NCBI GenBank assembly: GCA_017857245.1
Contig: JAFMDO010000008.1
Coordinates: 1-38,266, forward strand
Direction: 5' to 3'
Length of the DNA stretch: 38,266 nucleotides
DNA from: Pontimonas sp.
GTDB taxonomy: Bacteria > Actinomycetota > Actinomycetes > Actinomycetales > Microbacteriaceae
The notes under the pieces were generated by a model that ran no database searches, was not told the origin of the DNA, and saw nothing but the letters and a program-made list of their open reading frames with translations. The translations under genes and the position numbers were made by a program. This document shows positions 35,732 to 38,266 of this stretch, one piece after another; position 1 is the stretch's first letter; each line of letters begins with the position of its first letter.

Positions 35732-36915
35732 CTCTGACCCACTCCCAGCCGTTTCTCGATTCGTTGGCTTTCTCTACTCATCACATAGGACCCCACCCAG
35801 AACAGCAGCGCGACGAAGGCCAATGCCTCATAGATGAGGCCTTGACCCAGGAAGTCCTCCTGTTTGGTAATTGCCGTTCCGACATTCAAAAGGTCCAACA
35901 CATTCAAGGCAACACCAGCGAGCGTGGTGTCTTTGAACAAGCTAATGAACTGCCCAATCTGCGCAGGAATAACGTTGCGCAGCGCCTGGGGGAGTGTCAC
36001 CAAAGAGGTGATCTTGGTGGTGCTTAAGCCGAGTGCTTTGCCAGCTTCGGTTTGTCCCCGAGGGATGGACTGCAGGCCACCGCGCACGATTTCGGCGATA
36101 TAGGCGGCGGTGAAAAGTGTGAAGACGGTCACGGCGCGGAAAATCTTGTCGGGAGCAAGAGCGCTCGGGACAAAGAACTCGAGCGCCACACCAGCGAGCA
36201 GCAACAACACAAACAGCGGTGCGCCTCGAATCAGCTCGATATAGCTGGTCGAAATCAACCGCACGATGGGGAGAGCTGACCGCCGCCCCAGGGCCAGAAG
36301 AACACCCAACGGGAAGCTCAGAACAATACTGATGATCGCGATATAGAAGTTGATTAAGAACCCCTCCCACAGATCCACACTGGCCTGCAACAAGGTTGCC
36401 GAAATCATCGTCAAGGGAGCAACTGCGAGTAAAAGATGCCACACCCACGAGGAAATAGCTCGGAGAGCAACAATCTTTCGCCGCGCCAGCCCTATCAGCT
36501 GCCCCAGCACAATGCTGGCGAGGATCAAGGCGCCGATGATGACGGAAGCAACGTCTCCGGCTAAGGCAATCAGCAGCAACCCTGTGCCAGCAAGTAGGCC
36601 AAATCGTTGCAGAGCGTGCCAAATTCTTACCCCCAGGCTGGGGCGGGTTTCTTTCGTTGAGAGCGAAGAGGCGGCTGCTGCTGCAATCCAGAAGGCCAAG
36701 GCCATGATGGATCCGGTGACCAACCACAAGAGTTCCTCTGGGAAACGACCCACGAGCAAAATCTTCAGGTTCACTTGGATGATCTCCCAGCGCCCCGTGA
36801 CAAAAATAAACTGAGCCAGACCCCAAACAACGTAGAGGGCGAGGGATCCGAAAACTACCGTCAGGAGGGAATCTCCGATGGTTCTAAAGAGGTTTCGCCT
36901 CATCCAGGTCATCAT
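35728..36915 (-). CDS. aapM: General amino acid ABC transporter permease AapM-like
   Basis: A 395-residue permease with extra N-terminal helices before the core. The core carries the EAA-type coupling motif [16 protein letters not shown], preceded by [17 protein letters not shown] and [14 protein letters not shown]. The length and the two-part layout match AapM rather than the short 220-residue permeases. Overlaps aapQ by four bases (ATGA at 36915-36912) and aapP by four. Confidence 0.9.
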   Translation of the reverse strand: MMTWMRRNLFRTIGDSLLTVVFGSLALYVVWGLAQFIFVTGRWEIIQVNLKILLVGRFPEELLWLVTGSIMALAFWIAAAAASSLSTKETRPSLGVRIWHALQRFGLLAGTGLLLIALAGDVASVIIGALILASIVLGQLIGLARRKIVALRAISSWVWHLLLAVAPLTMISATLLQASVDLWEGFLINFYIAIISIVLSFPLGVLLALGRRSALPIVRLISTSYIELIRGAPLFVLLLLAGVALEFFVPSALAPDKIFRAVTVFTLFTAAYIAEIVRGGLQSIPRGQTEAGKALGLSTTKITSLVTLPQALRNVIPAQIGQFISLFKDTTLAGVALNVLDLLNVGTAITKQEDFLGQGLIYEALAFVALLFWVGSYVMSRESQRIEKRLGVGQR

Positions 36916-38075
36916 CGCTCCACCAGCGCAAGTCGGCGATTGACGATATTGACGATGACGCTGGTGATGAGGGAAATCATGAGGTAGACCAGCAGCGTCA
37001 GTGTGAAGGCGGGAACCGCGGGGGACCCATTACCCACCGTGATTTGAGCAATCTGAGTGAGTTCAAAGTAACTAATGGTGGCGCCCAGAGAAGAGTTCTT
37101 AATCAGATTCAAGTACTGGTTTCCCAAAGCGGGCATAGCAATGCGGAAGGCTTGGGGCAAAACGACCAGGCGCATCTTCTGCCCGCCAGAGAGGGCGAGG
37201 GCGTCCGCTGCTTCGCCTTGACCTTTAGCGACGGCTTGAATGGAGCCCCGGACGATCTCGGCGACGTGGGCGCTGGTATACACGACCAGGGTGACGAGCA
37301 AAGCAAAGAATGATGGATCGAGACGGAGCCCACCACTGGTGGCACGGTCATCCACAAACGGTAGGACCCAGTCGTAGCCGAGGATGACCCAGCCACCAAT
37401 CATCAGCACGACAAAGGTAGGCCCTCCCCAGACGAGAGACCGCGCTGGTTTTCCGGTCGAATCAGATACCCGGCCGCGAATTTTCACCACGAGCCAGGTC
37501 ACCACGAGAGCAGTGGCCAGGAGGGACAGAATGATGGCGCCTGACCCTTCGAACCAGGGGATTGCGATTCCGCGGTTGGAAATGACGAAGAGGTCCAGCG
37601 GCAACCAGGCGTCCTCAATGCGCGGGAATGTTTGCAACACCACCGCAAGGTTCATAAAGGTGAGGAGGAGAAGCAGGGGAATGTTGCGAATGAGCTCGAC
37701 ATAAGAGGTTGCCACCAGTCGAACCATGAAGTTTTTCGACAGGCGGGCGATGCCCACGAGAGTGCCGAGAACGGTGGTGAGAAGTATGCCGACAATCGCG
37801 ACCCGAAGAGTGTTGTAAAAGCCCTGAACAAAAGCGTCCCGAACGGGCTGGCTCTGGTTGAGGTCGTTTCCGGGAATAGTAAAGCTGGTGGGATTGTCCA
37901 GGAACCGAAGGTCTGTGGGGATGCTGCTCTTAGCAATATTGGTCTGGTAATTGCTATACAGCCAGTAGATAATCCCCACCACGATGGCGAGGACAAGAAT
38001 TTGGAAGGCCCATCGCAGGACCCGGATGTCGCGCCAGAGCGGCGGCTTGGGGGGTGCGCTTGGGAGGGAACTCAT
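36912..38075 (-). CDS. aapQ: General amino acid ABC transporter permease AapQ-like
   Basis: A 387-residue permease with a long N-terminal region and central periplasmic stretch. The core has SYVELIRNIPLLLLLTF, HVAEIVRGSIQAVAKGQ and the coupling motif GQGEAADALALSGGQKM. It pairs with AapM. The ATG at 38075 is preceded by a perfect GGGAGGG ribosome binding site, but this site sits in a strong hairpin with the first codons. Gene order aapJ-aapQ-aapM-aapP is complete here. Confidence 0.9.
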   Translation of the reverse strand: MSSLPSAPPKPPLWRDIRVLRWAFQILVLAIVVGIIYWLYSNYQTNIAKSSIPTDLRFLDNPTSFTIPGNDLNQSQPVRDAFVQGFYNTLRVAIVGILLTTVLGTLVGIARLSKNFMVRLVATSYVELIRNIPLLLLLTFMNLAVVLQTFPRIEDAWLPLDLFVISNRGIAIPWFEGSGAIILSLLATALVVTWLVVKIRGRVSDSTGKPARSLVWGGPTFVVLMIGGWVILGYDWVLPFVDDRATSGGLRLDPSFFALLVTLVVYTSAHVAEIVRGSIQAVAKGQGEAADALALSGGQKMRLVVLPQAFRIAMPALGNQYLNLIKNSSLGATISYFELTQIAQITVGNGSPAVPAFTLTLLVYLMISLITSVIVNIVNRRLALVER

Positions 38076-38094
38076 TAAAAGTTACCCTCCCAAG
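38059..38094 (-). promoter_or_regulatory. Intercistronic hairpin sequestering the aapQ ribosome binding site
   Basis: On the minus strand CTTGGGAGGG (38094-38085) pairs perfectly with CCCTCCCAAG (38068-38059); AAC/GTT extend it by three pairs after a bulged T. The paired GGGAGGG is the ribosome binding site and the ATG (38075-38073) lies in the loop. Such hairpins between binding protein and permease genes protect the upstream message and lower permease translation. Confidence 0.65.
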
Positions 38095-38120
38095 CTCATA
38101 ACACCTGTGTGACCAGATTA

Positions 38121-38266
38121 TTACCGGTAAGGAGGAGCGTACATCAATCCACCATTGGTCCAGAGCGAGTTAACACCGCGCTCGAGGCCCAAGGGGGTGA
38201 GGTGCGCTGCGAAGATCTCACCGTAGTTACCGACCTGCTTGACCACTTGGTAAGCGAAGTCGGAGG
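38121..38266 (-). CDS. aapJ: Amino acid ABC transporter substrate-binding protein, C-terminus only
   Basis: The last 47 or so residues of a binding protein whose start is beyond base 38266. The visible end contains QVGNYGEIFAAHLTPLGLER and closes with NGGLMYAPPYR, closely resembling the end of AapJ general amino acid binding proteins. It would be exported to the cell surface, where in a Gram-positive actinobacterium it is likely lipid-anchored, though the signal sequence is outside the window. It stops 45 bases before aapQ, with the strong hairpin in between. Confidence 0.88.
   Translation of the reverse strand, partial: SDFAYQVVKQVGNYGEIFAAHLTPLGLERGVNSLWTNGGLMYAPPYR

Noticed and set aside
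34931-35737. 268-codon open frame on the plus strand opposite aapP
   Set aside because: Entirely antisense to an ATPase with all its motifs; codon-phase shadow in GC-rich DNA.
35942-36826. 294-codon minus-strand frame inside aapM in another phase
   Set aside because: Out-of-phase shadow, Cys/Arg/Gly-rich, while the aapM frame has permease motifs throughout.

Overview
The window is a stretch of actinobacterial chromosome. Gene content, gene order and sequence style point to the Microbacteriaceae (Micrococcales), probably one with a small, tightly packed genome; this is an inference, since no rRNA gene is present. The supporting signs are the HrcA-DnaJ2-RsmE-HIT-PhoH-YbeY-CBS-Era-LeuA-RecO-UppS-GlyS-DusB-Dgt-DnaG order, frequent GTG/TTG starts, moderately high G+C, very short intergenic gaps, 1-, 4- and 11-base gene overlaps, and several genes that appear to be transcribed without a leader.

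Positions 1-3586 hold the end of a minus-strand rpsT (ribosomal protein S20), a divergent lepA, a small membrane protein and ribF. Positions 3596-9179 carry a catabolic block lying between ribF and truB, genes that are often neighbours: an MFS transporter, a SorC-type DeoR-like regulator with a palindromic operator candidate, deoC, a complete aldehyde dehydrogenase, and a short aldehyde-dehydrogenase-like protein without the catalytic domain. Deoxyribose 5-phosphate would be split to glyceraldehyde 3-phosphate and acetaldehyde, and the dehydrogenase would oxidise the acetaldehyde. From 9180 the housekeeping order resumes: truB, a small membrane protein, hemW, then hrcA behind a CIRCE element, dnaJ, rsmE, a HIT protein, phoH, ybeY, a CBS/CorC protein and era.

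Positions 18630-20549 contain leuA preceded by a 16-residue leucine-rich leader peptide, so leuA is probably attenuated. A minus-strand pair (20678-22683) related to DgcN and DgcA, enzymes that turn D-glutamate into L-glutamate via N-acetyl intermediates, sits between leuA and recO. Then come recO, uppS, glyS, dusB, dgt, dnaG, a D-2-hydroxyacid dehydrogenase and tRNA-Asn(GUU).

Positions 31324-33264 encode an orphan sensor-less histidine kinase and an AzlC/AzlD branched-chain amino acid exporter pair. The last part is on the minus strand: an mscS-def pair, and an AapJQMP-type general amino acid ABC transporter whose binding protein runs off the right edge. A strong hairpin between aapJ and aapQ would bury the aapQ ribosome binding site.

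The cell pictured is a heterotroph that imports amino acids and salvages deoxynucleosides and D-glutamate. I see no CRISPR array, transposase, phage gene or obvious defence island. The least ordinary features are the pseudo-aldehyde dehydrogenase, the two metabolic blocks set into conserved housekeeping order, the repeated -10-plus-six-bases-plus-start architecture, and the RNA structures at rpsT, leuA and aapJ-aapQ. No gene-free stretch exceeds 300 bases.
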